A stretch of DNA of 64,000 nt from Enterovibrio norvegicus DSM 15893 (GCF_900115495.1 NZ_FOWR01000012.1:62001-126000); one strand, 5' to 3'; counted from the stretch's first letter, positions 8,700-18,151 are shown. Numbers and translations are program-made. Notes: a model not told the origin generated them from the letters alone.

Positions 8700-10205
8700 A
8701 TGAGCACGGAACAGAAATACGTCGTCGCATTGGATCAGGGCACTACCAGCTCTCGTGCGGTTATCCTCGATCATGACGCGAACATAGTGACCGCCGCCCA
8801 ACGCGAATTTACGCAAATCTACCCACAATCTGGTTGGGTGGAGCACGACCCTCTTGAGATTTGGGCCACGCAAAGTGCCACATTAGTGGAAGCACTGGCA
8901 AAATCCGGGATCCGCTCTGATGAAGTCGCTGCCATTGGTATCACCAACCAACGCGAAACCACCATTGTGTGGAACCGTCATACCGGCAAGCCGATTTATA
9001 ACGCCATTGTATGGCAGTGCCGTCGTACTGCTCCGATTTGTGAGCAGCTCAAATCAGATGGCTACGAAGATTACATTCGCGAAACCACAGGCCTTGTGGT
9101 TGACCCATATTTTTCAGGTACCAAAGTAAAGTGGATCCTCGACCATGTTGAAGGCGCGCATGAACTTGCTGCCAAAGGCGATCTGCTGTTTGGTACCGTC
9201 GATACTTGGCTTATCTGGAAGATGACCCAAGGGCGTGTCCATGTGACCGATTACACCAATGCGAGTCGCACCATGCTGTTCAACATCAACACGTTGGAAT
9301 GGGATGACACCATGCTCAAGGCATTGGGGATCCCATCCTCAATGATGCCGGAAGTAAAACCTTCCTCCACCGTCTATGGCGAAACCAACATTGGTGGTAA
9401 AGGCGGCACACGTATTCCAATCGCAGGCATTGCAGGCGATCAGCAAGCAGCACTGTTTGGCCAAATGTGTGTGGAAGCCGGCCAAGCAAAGAACACCTAC
9501 GGCACAGGCTGCTTCTTGCTCATGAACACCGGCAAAGAGAAAGTCACGTCGAACAATGGGCTTCTCACCACCCTGGCTTGTGGACCAAAAGGCGAAGTCG
9601 CGTATGCACTTGAAGGGGCCGTCTTCATGGGCGGAGCGTCTATCCAATGGTTACGCGATGAAATGAAACTCATCAGCGATGCGAGCGATTCGGAATACTT
9701 TGCAACGAAAGTAGATACCAGCAATGGCGTGTATGTTGTTCCTGCATTTACCGGGTTAGGTGCGCCACATTGGGACCCGTATGCACGTGGTACTATCGTG
9801 GGCATTACGCGCGGTGTGAACGCAAACCACATCATTCGCGCCACACTTGAAGGGATCGCGTATCAATCGCTTGATGTGTTAACCGCGATGGAAGCCGATT
9901 CGGGCATCAAACTCGATTCACTGAAAGTGGACGGCGGTGCTGTAGCCAACAACTTCTTGATGCAGTTCCAATCCGACGTATTAAACACGGAAGTAAAGCG
10001 CCCGAAAGTCACCGAAGTGACCGCGCTGGGTTCTGCCTATCTTGCAGGTTTGGCCGTGGGCTTCTGGAGCAGTATTGACGAGCTCATGAACAAGTCAGAA
10101 TTGGATCGCAGCTTCACACCTTGCGAAGATGACGGCAAACGTGAACGCCGTCACCGCGGCTGGCAGCGCGCGGTTGAATGTTCAAAAGGCTGGGAAGACC
10201 ACTAG
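8700..10205 (+). CDS. glpK: Glycerol kinase
   Basis: GlpK phosphorylates glycerol to glycerol-3-phosphate with ATP, the entry step of glycerol use. The 501-residue FGGY-family protein has the N-terminal phosphate loop [10 protein letters not shown] (about residues 11-20), the substrate-binding stretch ITNQRETT (near 81), the FGGY signature GTVDTWLIW, and the C-terminal [21 protein letters not shown]-site motif. Length matches E. coli GlpK (502). AGAGGA lies just before the ATG. The usual partner glpF is not upstream; glpX follows 215 bp downstream. Confidence 0.98.
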   Translation: MSTEQKYVVALDQGTTSSRAVILDHDANIVTAAQREFTQIYPQSGWVEHDPLEIWATQSATLVEALAKSGIRSDEVAAIGITNQRETTIVWNRHTGKPIYNAIVWQCRRTAPICEQLKSDGYEDYIRETTGLVVDPYFSGTKVKWILDHVEGAHELAAKGDLLFGTVDTWLIWKMTQGRVHVTDYTNASRTMLFNINTLEWDDTMLKALGIPSSMMPEVKPSSTVYGETNIGGKGGTRIPIAGIAGDQQAALFGQMCVEAGQAKNTYGTGCFLLMNTGKEKVTSNNGLLTTLACGPKGEVAYALEGAVFMGGASIQWLRDEMKLISDASDSEYFATKVDTSNGVYVVPAFTGLGAPHWDPYARGTIVGITRGVNANHIIRATLEGIAYQSLDVLTAMEADSGIKLDSLKVDGGAVANNFLMQFQSDVLNTEVKRPKVTEVTALGSAYLAGLAVGFWSSIDELMNKSELDRSFTPCEDDGKRERRHRGWQRAVECSKGWEDH

Positions 10206-10420
10206 ACCGTGCTGTTCACGCCTCCTTTTCAATACCTTAAACGTAACCCTCGCTGATAAACGGCGAGCGTTACGTTTCTTGTCTCAAAAACGCAAACGTT
10301 TCCTTTTTGCTTATGGTAAAATCCGCGCCGAGTTTTTCAGCGACTCGCACGGCCTTTTTTCACACTATGACAAGGCGGCGATTAGCTTCTATTTCACTTC
10401 ATGAAAACACTGGAGATCGG

Positions 10421-11428
10421 ATGAAACGCGATTTAGCGATGGCTTTTTCACGCGTCACAGAGGGCGCAGCACTGGCAGGTTACAAATGGCTTGGCCGCGG
10501 CGACAAAAACGCTGCTGATGGTGCTGCAGTTGAGGTTATGCGCATTCTTCTGAATAAAACCGAAATCGAAGGTGAAATTGTCATTGGTGAAGGTGAGATC
10601 GACGAAGCACCGATGCTATTTATCGGTGAGAAAGTGGGTCTAGGCGGCGATGCGGTTGATATTGCAGTCGACCCTATCGAAGGCACACGCATGACAGCCA
10701 TGGGGCAATCAAATGCATTGGCAGTATTGGCGGCAGCCGAAAAAGGCAGCTTCTTAAAAGCCCCTGACATGTACATGGAAAAACTGTGCGTAGGCCCTGA
10801 AGCGAAAGGCATTATCAACATCGACCTGCCACTTCGCGATAACCTGATCAACATTGCCAAGGCACTGGGTAAAACCTTGGACGAATTGGTGGTAACGACA
10901 TTGGCGAAACCACGCCACGACGACACCATCCGTGAGATGCAAGAAATGGGCGTGAAAGTGTTTGCGATTCCTGATGGCGACGTTGCTGCCTCTATCCTAA
11001 CGTGTATGCCAGACAGTGAAGTCGATGTGATGTACGGCATCGGTGGCGCACCAGAAGGTGTGGTTTCAGCTGCCGTTATCCGCGCACTGGGCGGCGACAT
11101 GAATGGCCGTTTGATTCCTCGTCACGAAGTGAAAGAAGACAACGCAGAAAACCGTCGCATGGGCGAAGTGGAAATTGAGCGCTGCACAGAAATGGGCATC
11201 ACCACCAATATCCGTTTGACCATGGAAGACATGGCCAGCAGCGACAACGTGATTTTCTCAGCAACGGGCATCACCAAAGGTGACTTGTTAGAAGGCATCA
11301 CGCGCAAAGGCGATATCGCGACCACAGAAACACTGCTTATTCGCGGAAAATGCCGCACCATTCGTCGTATCAAATCTATTCACTACCTTGAGCGCAAAGA
11401 TGACGCAGTAAAAGCCATCATTCTTTAA
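10421..11428 (+). CDS. glpX: Class II fructose-1,6-bisphosphatase GlpX
   Basis: GlpX removes the 1-phosphate from fructose-1,6-bisphosphate, a gluconeogenic step needed for growth on glycerol. The 335-residue protein starts MKRDLAMAFSRVTEGAALAG, matching E. coli GlpX from its first residue. Metal and substrate motifs GEGEIDEAPM and DPIEGTRMTAMGQ are intact. I chose the ATG at 10421, preceded by TGGAGA; the frame extends upstream without homology. It is separated from glpK by 215 bp, so it may have its own promoter as well as read-through. Confidence 0.96.
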   Translation: MKRDLAMAFSRVTEGAALAGYKWLGRGDKNAADGAAVEVMRILLNKTEIEGEIVIGEGEIDEAPMLFIGEKVGLGGDAVDIAVDPIEGTRMTAMGQSNALAVLAAAEKGSFLKAPDMYMEKLCVGPEAKGIINIDLPLRDNLINIAKALGKTLDELVVTTLAKPRHDDTIREMQEMGVKVFAIPDGDVAASILTCMPDSEVDVMYGIGGAPEGVVSAAVIRALGGDMNGRLIPRHEVKEDNAENRRMGEVEIERCTEMGITTNIRLTMEDMASSDNVIFSATGITKGDLLEGITRKGDIATTETLLIRGKCRTIRRIKSIHYLERKDDAVKAIIL

Positions 11429-11470
11429 TCTCAAGACGAACTGTTTGCACACAGGCTGACGGTTAGTGAT

Positions 11471-11500
11471 AAAAAAGCACGCTAAATAGCGTGCTTTTTT
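11471..11500. terminator. Bidirectional terminator between glpX and emrB
   Basis: AAAAAAGCACGCT-AAAT-AGCGTGCTTTTTT: 13 perfect pairs including the A/T arms. It serves convergent glpX (+) and emrB (-). Confidence 0.93.
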
Positions 11501-11507
11501 GTTGGTA

Positions 11508-13058
11508 TCAGGAAGGTGTTGTCTGCCGAGGTGGTTTCTTCTCTGGCTTTTTAAACAAAGCCAAAAGAGGAATTAAGACCACATACGACACCATGATGAA
11601 TCCAAAGGTATACACAAACGCCAACAGCGTCGATTGCTCGTGAAGCATGTTGGTCACACTGGCAATGAAGCTAGGGTCTGTTACCGTTTTACCCTGAGAG
11701 GCAGCAAGATGCTGGACAACAGGGTTATCAGGGGTAATGCCCGACCCAAGGGCATGCCATTCTTTTTGCTGAATTTGGCTGAAATAGGTATTCACAATCG
11801 AGATACCGAACGAACTGCCTAGCGTTCTGCAAAGGTTGAATACCACCGCACCGCCCACTGCCTGATTGGGCGCTAACGTCGCGTAAGCCAACTGACTCAA
11901 TGGCGCAAACACTAACCCCATACCGGCCCCTTGAATGATGCTAGGAATAAGCACCCAATAGACATCTATCTCGAGCGAATAGCGCATCATCATAAAGCTG
12001 CCGATACCATTAAGCACAAGGCCAATGGTGATCAACATGCGAGGGTCGAGGCGATCGATAAACCGCGAAATCGCCAGAAGCACAATGGCGGAAGCAACGC
12101 CTCTTGGTGCCATAACAAACCCAGTGGTGTCGACGGGAAAGTTGAGCAGCTGTTCCAGCATCATGGGTTGTAGTTGGGTGATACCAAACATGCCCATCGA
12201 AAAGCCAGTCATGATCAGGCAAGACACCAACAAATTTCGATCTTTCAGTAGCCACATTGGTGCAATGTCGCCTTTGGTTTTGAACGATCGCACCAAGAAA
12301 AAGGCCCACGCAAGCATGCTAATAACAAACGCAAACAAGATGGTATTAGAGCTAAACCACCCGTCTTCGTTGCCACGTTCCAGTACCATTTGTAGCAAGC
12401 CTATACCGATAGCCATCCCAAACACCAAGGGCCAATCGACCGTGGTTTTATCTCGTCCATCAATGCGCACAAAGATAGCCAGCAGGGTCAAACACAATGC
12501 GCCTATCGGCAAGTTCACATAGAAAATCCAGCGCCAGTCCATGTGTTCCGTTATCACCCCACCCACCGTCGGCCCTAGAATTGGCCCCAGTAGCACACCC
12601 ACAGAAAACAGCGCCATGGCTTTGCCACGCTCTTCTGCTGGATAAATCTGTACCATAATGGATTGAGAAAGTGGAATGACCGACGCGCCAAACGCTCCCT
12701 GCATAATGCGGAAGATGATCATTTCGGTCAGGGAGTCCGCTTGTCCGCAAAGCGCCGACATGATCACAAACCCAGTGACCGACACCAGAAGCAGCTTTCG
12801 AACGCCAAAACGCAAACTGAAATAGCTCGCCAATGGAATACAAATGGCTTCCGCCATAGAGTAAGACGTCAGCACCCATGTGACTTGTTCCGAGGTCACC
12901 CCGAGCGCCCCCATCATATGCGGTAAAGACACATTGGCGATGGTCATGTCGAGCAGCACCATGATGGCCGACAACATCACTGCCAAGGTCACCATGAGGC
13001 GAGTGGTTCCTTCTAGCGGCTTTATCGCTTCCGAGCTTGCCGCAGTATTGGCCTCCAT
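11508..13058 (-). CDS. emrB: DHA2-family multidrug efflux permease, EmrB type
   Basis: This is a major-facilitator drug:proton antiporter of the DHA2 (14-helix) family. The 516-residue protein has the family signature LDMTIANVSLPHMMGALG at helix 1 (about residues 37-54), the loop motif between helices 2 and 3 (SLRFGVRKL), and motif C GVLLGPILGPTVGG in helix 5. It starts two bases after the stop of the adjacent membrane-fusion protein, so the two are translated together. With an outer-membrane TolC they would export hydrophobic compounds. EmrB type is clear; orthology to E. coli EmrB itself is not proven. Confidence 0.88.
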   Translation of the reverse strand: MEANTAASSEAIKPLEGTTRLMVTLAVMLSAIMVLLDMTIANVSLPHMMGALGVTSEQVTWVLTSYSMAEAICIPLASYFSLRFGVRKLLLVSVTGFVIMSALCGQADSLTEMIIFRIMQGAFGASVIPLSQSIMVQIYPAEERGKAMALFSVGVLLGPILGPTVGGVITEHMDWRWIFYVNLPIGALCLTLLAIFVRIDGRDKTTVDWPLVFGMAIGIGLLQMVLERGNEDGWFSSNTILFAFVISMLAWAFFLVRSFKTKGDIAPMWLLKDRNLLVSCLIMTGFSMGMFGITQLQPMMLEQLLNFPVDTTGFVMAPRGVASAIVLLAISRFIDRLDPRMLITIGLVLNGIGSFMMMRYSLEIDVYWVLIPSIIQGAGMGLVFAPLSQLAYATLAPNQAVGGAVVFNLCRTLGSSFGISIVNTYFSQIQQKEWHALGSGITPDNPVVQHLAASQGKTVTDPSFIASVTNMLHEQSTLLAFVYTFGFIMVSYVVLIPLLALFKKPEKKPPRQTTPS

Positions 13059-13060
13059 GC

Positions 13061-14092
13061 CTATTTCGCCACAGTGGTTTCACGCGACAGCGTATCAATG
13101 GTCACCGTGGCACTCGCACCTACCCGCATGGGGGTCGATGATGAGGCATTCGCGTTGTCATCAAGTTTGATTCGTACAGGAAAACGCTGTGGTACTTTTA
13201 CCCAGTTTCCCGTGGCATTTTCTGGCGGCAGCAGAGAAAAGGATGAACCGCTGGCTGGCGAAATAGCGTCAACAACGCCGCTAAACATGACATCAGGATA
13301 CATATCTAACACGATAGAGACGGCCATCGTGGTGTGAATGTGCCCAATATCGTCTTCCTTAAAATTGGCTTGAACCCAAAACGAATCTGCCTCAATGAGT
13401 GGCATCATGGCTTGCCCGGGAGCAACAACACTGCCAGGGCGCACATTCACATCACCTAACCGCCCAGAAGAAGGGGCAACAATTTCGGTATACGAAAGGT
13501 TTAGCGAGGCTTCTGATAATGCTGCGGCGGCTTGTCTGACTTGGGGCGCGGCGTCACCGACTGCGCCTTGTTCACTAACAAGCTGCGACATCCTCGAGCG
13601 CGCCACGTCCAAATTGTTCTTCGCGGCAGCAAGCTCTGCTTTCAAATCATCACCCTCTTGTTTCGGCAACAATCCCTTCGCCACCAGCGCCATGTTACGA
13701 CGATATTTTTCTTCCGTGTCGACAAGCTGCGCACTGGCAGCGCGGATTTGGGCACTCGCACCGACAATGGCATCACTGCTCGCTTTATTCGCGGCAGTAG
13801 CACTCTCATACGCAGCCTGCGCTTGTTCTAAACGGGCTTTATAAGGCGCAGGATTGATCCGAGCGAGCAGCATGCCTTTGTCCACATGCTGAAAATCAGT
13901 GACATCAACACCCGTCAGTTGCCCACTGATTTGCGGCGCTATATAGAGGATATTACCGTGAACGTAGGAATCATCCGTGCTGGGATACTGCGCTTGATGA
14001 CGCACATAAAAATACGCAGCGACCACCAATACGCCTGCCACCAGCGACAAAATAATCAGGTTTTTTACGGGAAAGGCTTTTTTATCCGCCAT
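13061..14092 (-). CDS. emrA: HlyD-family membrane fusion protein, EmrA type
   Basis: This periplasmic adaptor links the EmrB-like permease to an outer-membrane channel. The 343-residue protein has one N-terminal membrane helix (about 12-29) and the family motif STDDSYVHGNILYIAPQISG near residue 38. A long Ala/Gln-rich coiled-coil hairpin (about 90-185) and a C-terminal lipoyl/beta-barrel domain (PGSVVAPGQAMMPLIEAD) follow. It is upstream of emrB with a 2-base gap and divergent from a Cys-containing regulator gene 314 bp away, which could control it. Confidence 0.88.
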   Translation of the reverse strand: MADKKAFPVKNLIILSLVAGVLVVAAYFYVRHQAQYPSTDDSYVHGNILYIAPQISGQLTGVDVTDFQHVDKGMLLARINPAPYKARLEQAQAAYESATAANKASSDAIVGASAQIRAASAQLVDTEEKYRRNMALVAKGLLPKQEGDDLKAELAAAKNNLDVARSRMSQLVSEQGAVGDAAPQVRQAAAALSEASLNLSYTEIVAPSSGRLGDVNVRPGSVVAPGQAMMPLIEADSFWVQANFKEDDIGHIHTTMAVSIVLDMYPDVMFSGVVDAISPASGSSFSLLPPENATGNWVKVPQRFPVRIKLDDNANASSSTPMRVGASATVTIDTLSRETTVAK

Positions 14093-14406
14093 TTGACCTC
14101 CTCGGACACGCTAGCCGCCAACAACAGCGCACTAATATCGATGCAGTGTAGTTACGCTGCTTTATTTTGTGAGAAAACAGCGGGCTATCGGCCCGTTTTT
14201 CTTGTCAATTTTTACCCTTGCGACATACGGTCTCAGTTGCATGACAAACTTCACATTCTGAGTGTCAAACCTTACACAGCGCATGCGAAAACGTCGCGCT
14301 TCAGCGCTCACTGAAAACCACACTGCTACAATAAATAAGTAAAGACATTGCTTTATTTAGCCTGCGCACTTCATAATGGGTCAACAACGGGGAGTAGCGA
14401 AACGCG
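14093..14406. other. Divergent control region between emrA and the regulator
   Basis: This 314-bp region has no protein gene. It contains a hairpin CGGGC-TATCG-GCCCG followed by TTTTTCTT (14181-14202), terminator-like on the plus strand although nothing is transcribed into it. A TACAAT box at 14327-14332 leads directly into an AT-rich inverted repeat (14332-14359) ahead of the regulator gene. Confidence 0.6.
14332..14359. promoter_or_regulatory. AT-rich inverted repeat at the regulator promoter
   Basis: TAAATAA (14332-14338) and TTATTTA (14353-14359) form an inverted repeat, with an inner alternative pairing TAAAG/CTTTA. It begins at the last base of a TACAAT -10-like box (14327-14332) and so would overlap the transcription start. 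This is a typical position for an autorepressor operator, but no factor is known. Confidence 0.4.
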
Positions 14407-15027
14407 ATGAAAACAGTCGACAAAATCCTGAACAAAATTAAACGCGAAGGTGCAATCAGTGCCCGTGTATTGGCAGATGAAATGGACATGACCACCATGG
14501 GGATTCGTCAGCATCTGCAAGCCATGGAAGACGATGGTCTTTTGGATTTTAGCGATATCCGCGTCAAAGTTGGTCGTCCTACGCGCCATTGGTCGCTGAC
14601 CGCGGAAGGCCATCGCCGTTTTGCAGACAGCCATGGCGATCTCGCCATTTCAGTGATTGATTCTGTCGAGAGTTTGTTTGGTGAAGCAGGCCTTGCCAAA
14701 GTCATTCAGCAACGGGAAGAAAAGACGTTGCAGCAATACCGCGATGCGCTCAAAGATTGCCACAATTTAAAGGCTAAACTTGAAACCTTGGCGTATCTTA
14801 GAGAGAAAGAAGGTTACATGGCCGAAGTGCAACAAGATGGCGACGCTTTCTTGTTGATCGAAAATCATTGCCCGATTTGCCAAGCCGCAACCCGTTGTCC
14901 AGCGTTGTGTAAGTCAGAGAAGAACATATTTAAAACCCTGCTCGGAGAGCATTATCACGTTTCTCGTGAGGAGCACATTATCGAAGGGCAACGCAGGTGT
15001 ACCTACAGAATTTTGTCGAGAGAGTAA
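14407..15027 (+). CDS. Winged-helix regulator with Cys cluster (COG2345/SufR-like)
   Basis: The 206-residue protein has an N-terminal winged helix (about residues 3-65; ARVLADEMDMTTMGIRQHLQ is the recognition region, followed by the VGRPTRHWSLTAEGH wing). A helical middle follows, then a Cys-rich C-terminal part: HCPICQAATRCPALC near 156-170 and another Cys near 198. SufR and its relatives share this layout and bind an Fe-S cluster through C-terminal cysteines, so a redox or iron sensor is plausible but inferred. It lies 62 bp upstream of fpr on the same strand and is divergent from emrAB. Confidence 0.75.
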   Translation: MKTVDKILNKIKREGAISARVLADEMDMTTMGIRQHLQAMEDDGLLDFSDIRVKVGRPTRHWSLTAEGHRRFADSHGDLAISVIDSVESLFGEAGLAKVIQQREEKTLQQYRDALKDCHNLKAKLETLAYLREKEGYMAEVQQDGDAFLLIENHCPICQAATRCPALCKSEKNIFKTLLGEHYHVSREEHIIEGQRRCTYRILSRE

Positions 15028-15089
15028 CGAACGAAAATAATAAGCAGCCTGAGAGTCAGGGTCGCATCACTGAAAGGTAAGGAGCGCAT

Positions 15090-15833
15090 ATGGCAAATTG
15101 GATCAAAGCGGAAGTCATCGAGAATCGTCGCTGGAATAAGGATCTGTTTAGCCTTGTGCTCGACGCTGACGTCTCTCCATTTGTAGCTGGCCAGTTCACC
15201 AAACTCGGTTTAGAAATCGACGGTAAACTCATCCAACGCGCCTACTCTTACGTCAACTCACCCGACAGTAAATACCTCGAAATTTACGCGACTCGTGTCG
15301 CCGATGGCCTTTTATCACCACAACTCCATGCGCTTGAGTCAGGCGATTCAGTGATGATCACCAAAGACGCCGCTGGCTTCTTTACACTGGATGAGATCCC
15401 CCAAGGCGAACATCTTTGGATGCTCTCAACCGGCACCGCGCTCGGTCCTTATTTGTCTATTTTGCAGCAAAAAGACGTCTGGCAGCGTTTTAGAAAGGTC
15501 ATTCTGGTTCATGCTGTGCGGTTTTCTGCAGATCTCAGCTACCAAGCGGAAATTAACGCACTCAAGGACACCCATAGCGACCAAATCATTGTGCAGCCGT
15601 TTGTCAGTCGAGAGCCCACCGCAGGTGCACTGTCTGGCCGTATTACGCATGCATTGGAAGATGGCATGTTAGAACGTGTGGTTGGCCAGCCTCTGTCTGC
15701 ACAGCAAAGCCAAATCATGTTGTGTGGCAACCCACAGATGGTTAAAGACGTTCGCGCGCTGTTGGAACAAAAAGGACTCGAGAAGAATTTACGCCGCAAG
15801 CCGGGTCAGATCACCACCGAGCAATACTGGTAA
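15090..15833 (+). CDS. fpr: Ferredoxin/flavodoxin--NADP+ reductase Fpr
   Basis: Fpr is an FAD enzyme that moves electrons between NADPH and ferredoxin or flavodoxin, supporting Fe-S repair and oxidative defence. The 247-residue protein has the FAD-binding RAYSYVNSPD (about 50-59), the NADP-binding STGTALGPYLSI near 112, MLCGNPQMV near 210, and the conserved C-terminal YW that stacks on FAD. AAGGAG precedes the ATG at 15090. It probably shares a transcript with the regulator just upstream. Confidence 0.97.
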   Translation: MANWIKAEVIENRRWNKDLFSLVLDADVSPFVAGQFTKLGLEIDGKLIQRAYSYVNSPDSKYLEIYATRVADGLLSPQLHALESGDSVMITKDAAGFFTLDEIPQGEHLWMLSTGTALGPYLSILQQKDVWQRFRKVILVHAVRFSADLSYQAEINALKDTHSDQIIVQPFVSREPTAGALSGRITHALEDGMLERVVGQPLSAQQSQIMLCGNPQMVKDVRALLEQKGLEKNLRRKPGQITTEQYW

Positions 15834-16152
15834 ACCCTATTCAACGTCGATACCTAACGGTATCGACCATCCCAAAAAGTAATAATCCTTCCCAACACAG
15901 CTTTCCTTAAAGGGACGCTTTGTCCCCACAGAATGACATCCACCACTTTTACACCAACGTCTCTTTATTGAGAATGCGTTTTAGCGCATGGCATGTTTCA
16001 GTCTGGTATCAAACAATTACCTGTATCACAGCTCAGACACACCAAATTGATTGACCAGATCTGTCTCATTTATGAGTCACAAGTGTGATTGATCGCTCAT
16101 TTTTTAAACGTATAGTCTAGGGCAAGTCATGAGCAGACGGAGGAGTAATGCC
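15834..16152. other. 319-bp gap between fpr and the DUF3135 gene
   Basis: No protein gene is seen. It contains a perfect 9-bp hairpin GTCGATACC-TAAC-GGTATCGAC (15846-15867), 12 bases after the fpr stop, with no U-tract. Near the right end, TGTGATTGATCGCTCA (about 16084-16099) is a half-good CRP-like site and TATAGT (about 16111) may be a -10 box for the next gene. Confidence 0.5.
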
Positions 16153-16491
16153 ATGAAAACGTTGCCTTCATTCGACGAATTAAAAGCGTTAGCGGAAACG
16201 GACCCGCAAGCTTTGGAACAACTCAGATTGGACATGAGCCAAGACATCATCGACAACGCCAGCGAGCACATGAAGCCAAAACTTCAAGCGCAGCTGTGCC
16301 ACATCAACAACGTCATTGCGGTGGGTAAAAACCCCAACCACGTGAATGCACTGCTGATGAAAGAATTGATGCGTCAGTTCGATCGTTTTGCCACTGCCGT
16401 GAATGATCCAGAATCACTCACCGCAACAACGGCAACCGTCACGCCATTTCGCCCTCGTCGCGATGCAGAAACGGTTGCGGTAGAAGGGTAA
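16153..16491 (+). CDS. DUF3135 family protein, unknown function
   Basis: This is a 112-residue soluble, helix-rich protein starting MKTLPSFDELKALAETDPQA. It contains LDMSQDIIDNASEHMKPKLQ, which I recognise as the DUF3135 pattern found in vibrios. No catalytic motif or membrane segment is visible. GGAGGAG sits 7 bases before the ATG at 16153; an ATG at 16129 would add eight residues but has no ribosome site. It stands alone between fpr and a convergent isomerase gene, with its own terminator. Function is unknown. Confidence 0.75.
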   Translation: MKTLPSFDELKALAETDPQALEQLRLDMSQDIIDNASEHMKPKLQAQLCHINNVIAVGKNPNHVNALLMKELMRQFDRFATAVNDPESLTATTATVTPFRPRRDAETVAVEG

Positions 16492-16502
16492 ACACATTTT
16501 TA

Positions 16503-16532
16503 GTGCGGTGGTTCGCCACCGCGACTTTTTTA
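16503..16532 (+). terminator. Terminator after the DUF3135 gene
   Basis: GCGGTGG-TTCG-CCACCGC (16505-16522) is a 7-bp stem with a stable UUCG-type loop, followed by GACTTTTTT. Confidence 0.88.
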
Positions 16533-16564
16533 CACCCTTCCCTCTTCATAAAAACACGCCACAC

Positions 16565-16918
16565 TTACGCGTCGCGTTTTTCTTTCGCGTACCAGCGTCT
16601 ATCCATATCGCGAGCATCCACCGTCAAACTCACCACGTCAGCCGCATGCTGTTTAAGCACATCGAGCAATGCATGTGTCAAATTGTGCTTCTTACTTTCA
16701 TCTCGGCCATCTAACAGCCACAAGGTGACATGAATGAAGTTCTCTTGGTTATCCGCTTCACCAATGAGCCACTCATGACACGCATAGGCGCGAGACTTAG
16801 TATCACTGGCATCAAATTCACCACTACCAATCACAGTGTGGTGTAAGTCTTCTAGCAATTGTCCGATATTCACACGCTCTGAAACCGGGTCACTGTACTC
16901 CATGACAATATGAGGCAT
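16565..16918 (-). CDS. 5-carboxymethyl-2-hydroxymuconate isomerase family protein
   Basis: This 117-residue protein belongs to the tautomerase superfamily. It starts MPHIVMEYSD, so processing exposes Pro2, the catalytic base in CHMI enzymes of homoprotocatechuate breakdown. The pattern SRAYACHEWLIG...FIHVTLWLLDGR follows the HpcD family. I chose the ATG at 16918, preceded by AAGGAG with 6-base spacing; a longer frame adds residues without homology. No other genes of aromatic catabolism are nearby, so its natural substrate may differ from that of HpcD. Confidence 0.82.
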   Translation of the reverse strand: MPHIVMEYSDPVSERVNIGQLLEDLHHTVIGSGEFDASDTKSRAYACHEWLIGEADNQENFIHVTLWLLDGRDESKKHNLTHALLDVLKQHAADVVSLTVDARDMDRRWYAKEKRDA

Positions 16919-17198
16919 AACTTGCTCCTTGTTACGATATTGAGCCACTGTACCCCAGCATTTCGAGCAATTGTTACTAGAGAGAAGGAAATTAACCTCA
17001 GATCACACCACGAGTAAGCGCGGTTAAGGAATGCCATTCCGAAAATTTATAACGAAAATTTGTTACTCAAAGGTTCACTTTTACGCATAAAACGCGTACA
17101 AACGATCGCATTTATGATTTTGAGCAGGAAATGCTAGCGGGTCTGCTGCTATCGTTCCCAGCAATTGATTTTGATAATTGGATTACGGAGAAATTCCT

Positions 17199-17969
17199 AT
17201 GCGCCGTCCACTAGTAATGGGTAACTGGAAACTAAACGGTAACAAGACAATGGTAGCTGAGCTTATCAAAGGTCTTGAAGCTGAACTTAATGGTGTAGAA
17301 GGTGTTGATGTTGCCATCGCGCCACCTGTTATGTACTTGGATCTGGCAGAGCAACTGCTAGGCAAAGCGGAAAGCAAAATCATTCTGGGTGCACAGAACG
17401 TTGACGTTAACCTAAGCGGCGCGTTCACTGGCGATATCTCTCCAGACATGCTGAAAGACTTCGGTGCAACGCACATCATCATCGGTCACTCTGAGCGTCG
17501 TGAATACCACGAAGAATCAGACGAGTTCGTTGCGAAGAAATTTGCATTCCTAAAAGAAAACGGCCTAACGCCAGTGCTTTGCATCGGTGAATCTGACGCG
17601 CAAAACGAAGCGGGCGAAACCCTAGCCGTATGTGCACGTCAAATCGACGCAGTGATCAACACTCAAGGTGTTGAGGCTCTGAACGGCGCTGTTATCGCAT
17701 ACGAACCAATCTGGGCTATCGGTACGGGTAAAGCAGCAACAGCTGAAGATGCACAACGCATCCACGCAGCAATTCGTGCTCACATCGCAGCGAAAAGCGA
17801 AGATGTGGCGAAGAACGTTGTTATCCAATACGGCGGTTCTGTTAAGCCAGAAAACGCAGCCTCTTACTTCGCGCAACCTGATATCGACGGTGCGCTAGTC
17901 GGTGGTGCAGCGTTGAATGCTGAAGGTTTCGCGGCTATCGCGAAAGCAGCTGCAGAAGCAAAAAACTAA
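17199..17969 (+). CDS. tpiA: Triose-phosphate isomerase
   Basis: TpiA interconverts dihydroxyacetone phosphate and glyceraldehyde-3-phosphate in glycolysis. The 256-residue TIM barrel starts [16 protein letters not shown] (catalytic Lys in NWKLNG). It has the catalytic His in IIGHSERR (near 95), the catalytic Glu in [11 protein letters not shown] (near 168), the flexible loop, and the phosphate-binding [12 protein letters not shown] chose the ATG at 17199, preceded by ACGGAG. Codon use is strongly biased, as expected for an abundant enzyme. A 280-bp upstream gap carries its promoter. Confidence 0.98.
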   Translation: MRRPLVMGNWKLNGNKTMVAELIKGLEAELNGVEGVDVAIAPPVMYLDLAEQLLGKAESKIILGAQNVDVNLSGAFTGDISPDMLKDFGATHIIIGHSERREYHEESDEFVAKKFAFLKENGLTPVLCIGESDAQNEAGETLAVCARQIDAVINTQGVEALNGAVIAYEPIWAIGTGKAATAEDAQRIHAAIRAHIAAKSEDVAKNVVIQYGGSVKPENAASYFAQPDIDGALVGGAALNAEGFAAIAKAAAEAKN

Positions 17970-18010
17970 TCATGGCTTAACGCCACGTTAGTTTGCCTCG
18001 CGCAGTCGAA

Positions 18011-18038
18011 AAGGAAGTGCCTAGCACTTCCTTTTTTT
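18011..18038 (+). terminator. Terminator of tpiA
   Basis: AAGGAAGTGC-CTA-GCACTTCCTT followed by TTTTT: a strong intrinsic terminator 42 bases after the stop. Confidence 0.92.
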
Positions 18039-18151
18039 GTTAGCGCCTCCTTTTTGTTTTTAGTGCCCGCGTTATTCTCACCGAAACCTGCAACTTCATC
18101 TGACATGAGGTTATACTGCCTTCCACCTTTCTAGCGCGGTTATTTAACGTC

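Noticed and set aside
10480-11100. 206-codon antisense frame within glpX
   Set aside because: Serine-rich shadow translation of a highly conserved gene; no start context.
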